A DNA stretch of 64,000 nt from Rheinheimera baltica DSM 14885 (GTDB lineage Bacteria > Pseudomonadota > Gammaproteobacteria > Enterobacterales > Alteromonadaceae), in NCBI RefSeq assembly GCF_000425345.1, contig NZ_AUDG01000003.1:62001-126000 (forward strand), read 5' to 3'. A program made the translations under genes and the position numbers. This document shows, piece after piece, positions 62,722 through 64,000 of the stretch; position 1 is the stretch's first letter; every line of letters begins with the position of its first letter. The notes beneath the pieces are model-generated. The model saw nothing but the letters and a program-made list of their open reading frames with translations, was not told where the DNA came from and did no database searches.

Positions 62722-64000
62722 TTAATAACGTTGCTTTACATAACTAACAACATCTTGATATTTTTCCTGAAGTAAGCGGATATACTCGTTAATTACCGCC
62801 CAGTCGCTTTCTTCAGCCGCTTTTTCCAGTTTTAACGACTGTTCAGATACGGCTATTGCCCCGATACTTTTTGCTACAGATTTAAATTGATGCGCAATGG
62901 CGCGAACACCGCTGCGCTCATGCGCAGAAGCATGTGCTGCTATATTTGCCAGTAAATCTGCGGCATGTTTAACGAAGTAGTTCAGATGTTCTTCATGTTT
63001 TGCTGAGTCATTACCAAGAAAATTGGCGATAGTGGTGAAACAAATTGGTGAACAGTTCTGGTTGTTTTCGCCATTCGCTGTGATGGCTTTTTTCTTGTCA
63101 ATTGGCTGTGGCAGCCAGCGTGTCATCATCGTTTCCAGCGTAGCCAACTCAAGTGGTTTGGTGATGTAACCATCCATACCAATGCTTAGACATTTTTGCT
63201 CTTCACCTTTTAGCGCGTTAGCTGTTACCGCGACGATACGAGTAAACTCAGCACCTTCACTTAAATGTAAACTTTCTTTACGGATAGCGCTGGCAAGGTC
63301 ATAGCCGCTCATGTTTGGCATATGTAAATCAGTCAAGATAAGTGGATAATGGAACTTACGCCATTTTTCCAGTGCTATGGCACCATCATCTGCTACTTCA
63401 ACGGCATACCCTAGTGCATTAAGCTGATCAACAATCACACGCTGGTTCATCAGGTTGTCTTCTGCCAACAACACTAGTTGACGACTCTTGCGGGCTTGCT
63501 CAATAGAAGGAGCCGCCGCAACAATGGTTTTTTCACCTGGGTAAACCGGTTTAGGCTTGCGCTTTGCCGCAATGAGCACGGCATCATACAGGTGGCTGCG
63601 ACAAATTGGCGAACTGTGTAAATAATAAACCCGGTCATTGCTGCGCTCAGATAGCTCAACCAGATTGGTTATTACCACAAACTGAACCTGACTCATTTGA
63701 GGCATTTGTTGCAGTTGATCTATTTCATTTGCCGAAATTTGCTCGTATGTGGCGTCCAACACCCAAACTGCAGCCTGCTTGGGCGGAAGAGGTTTTATTG
63801 CCTGCGCACGATTCAATAAGCCTTCAAAAGTGTTAACGACTTCGAAATCGGCATCGGCATAGTTGAAGTAGGTTGTTAAATGCGACTGATTGTGTGAGTC
63901 AGTAGTAAACAAACAAAGATGAATATCGCGCAGTAGTTCTTTGTCCAAATAGCGAATTTCATCTGAAGTACGCATTGGAATGCGCACGCTAAACTCAGTG
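62722..64000 (-). CDS. Hybrid sensor histidine kinase, C-terminal part (REC-HPt)
   Basis: The gene enters from beyond the right edge. The first residues in the window, TEFSVRIP, match the end of a histidine-kinase ATPase domain, so an internal GTG there is not a true start. Next comes a diverged receiver-like domain (about 18-150 in the visible part), then a full receiver with EDNLMNQ, the phospho-acceptor in ILTDLHMPNMSG and KPLE, and an HPt domain with phospho-His in AIAHQFKSVAKSIGA. This is the BarA/EvgS-type phosphorelay layout. The partner regulator is not in the window. Confidence 0.9.
   Translation of the reverse strand, partial: TEFSVRIPMRTSDEIRYLDKELLRDIHLCLFTTDSHNQSHLTTYFNYADADFEVVNTFEGLLNRAQAIKPLPPKQAAVWVLDATYEQISANEIDQLQQMPQMSQVQFVVITNLVELSERSNDRVYYLHSSPICRSHLYDAVLIAAKRKPKPVYPGEKTIVAAAPSIEQARKSRQLVLLAEDNLMNQRVIVDQLNALGYAVEVADDGAIALEKWRKFHYPLILTDLHMPNMSGYDLASAIRKESLHLSEGAEFTRIVAVTANALKGEEQKCLSIGMDGYITKPLELATLETMMTRWLPQPIDKKKAITANGENNQNCSPICFTTIANFLGNDSAKHEEHLNYFVKHAADLLANIAAHASAHERSGVRAIAHQFKSVAKSIGAIAVSEQSLKLEKAAEESDWAVINEYIRLLQEKYQDVVSYVKQRY

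Noticed and set aside
63474..63987. GTG at 63987 as a genuine start of a REC-HPt protein
   Set aside because: The residues just upstream read as the end of a kinase ATPase domain, so the gene continues beyond the window.

Overview
The window reads as a chromosomal segment of a motile gammaproteobacterium of the Alteromonadales/Chromatiales type. The closest guess is the Rheinheimera-Alishewanella-Arsukibacterium group, judged from protein style, moderate GC and gene content; no rRNA marker is present to confirm it. No tRNA, rRNA, CRISPR array, transposase, integrase or prophage was seen. Almost every base is in tightly packed genes, many with overlaps or short gaps that indicate operons.

Region by region. 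(1) 1-10.2 kb is the conserved envelope/housekeeping cluster dacA-rlpA-rodA-mrdA-rlmH-rsfS-nadD-holA-lptE-leuS, all leftward, plus a divergent zinc-ribbon gene (ybeL-like), in the order known from E. coli but without the cobC gene that sits between rsfS and nadD there. (2) 10.2-22.9 kb is a block of less universal genes: SulP anion transporter, tandem universal stress protein, NhaD Na+/H+ antiporter, small oxidoreductase-type proteins, a racemase, a ZIP-like permease, a PnuC-type transporter, an ECF sigma/anti-sigma/DoxX unit and a Lon-like protease. (3) 23.0-28.4 kb returns to conserved synteny with miaB-ybeZ-ybeY-corC-lnt. (4) 28.5-46.6 kb is mixed: a DMT exporter, a 1511-residue sensor/cyclic-di-GMP enzyme, a degenerate CbiB-like protein with mtnN, pirin, an outer-membrane barrel, DNA alkylation repair (ogt and an Ada-AlkA fusion), a HopJ-family protein, DUF819 and AI-2E transporters, and a hairpin-rich intergenic repeat. 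(5) 43.8-51.6 kb is a probable organic-phosphate (phytate) acquisition locus. A leftward GGDEF-AraC-metallophosphoesterase operon faces a rightward TonB-dependent receptor and two-domain beta-propeller phytase, with a near-perfect PHO box between them. (6) 51.6-55 kb holds signalling and motility genes (CheY-like regulator, PAS chemoreceptor, YjfB-like small protein). (7) 55-59.9 kb is the glyoxylate shunt: aceB, a LysR regulator and aceA, with a shared 16-base motif upstream of aceB and aceA. (8) 60-64 kb holds a large lipoprotein of unknown function and the C-terminal part of a hybrid sensor kinase cut by the window edge.

The features most worth follow-up are the PHO-box phytate locus with its degenerate GGDEF protein and unusual metallophosphoesterase, the shared aceA/aceB motif, and two structured non-coding elements (about 42.5 kb and 56.85-57.06 kb), one of which has interlaced inverted repeats. 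All functional statements come from reading motifs by eye; no database search was run.
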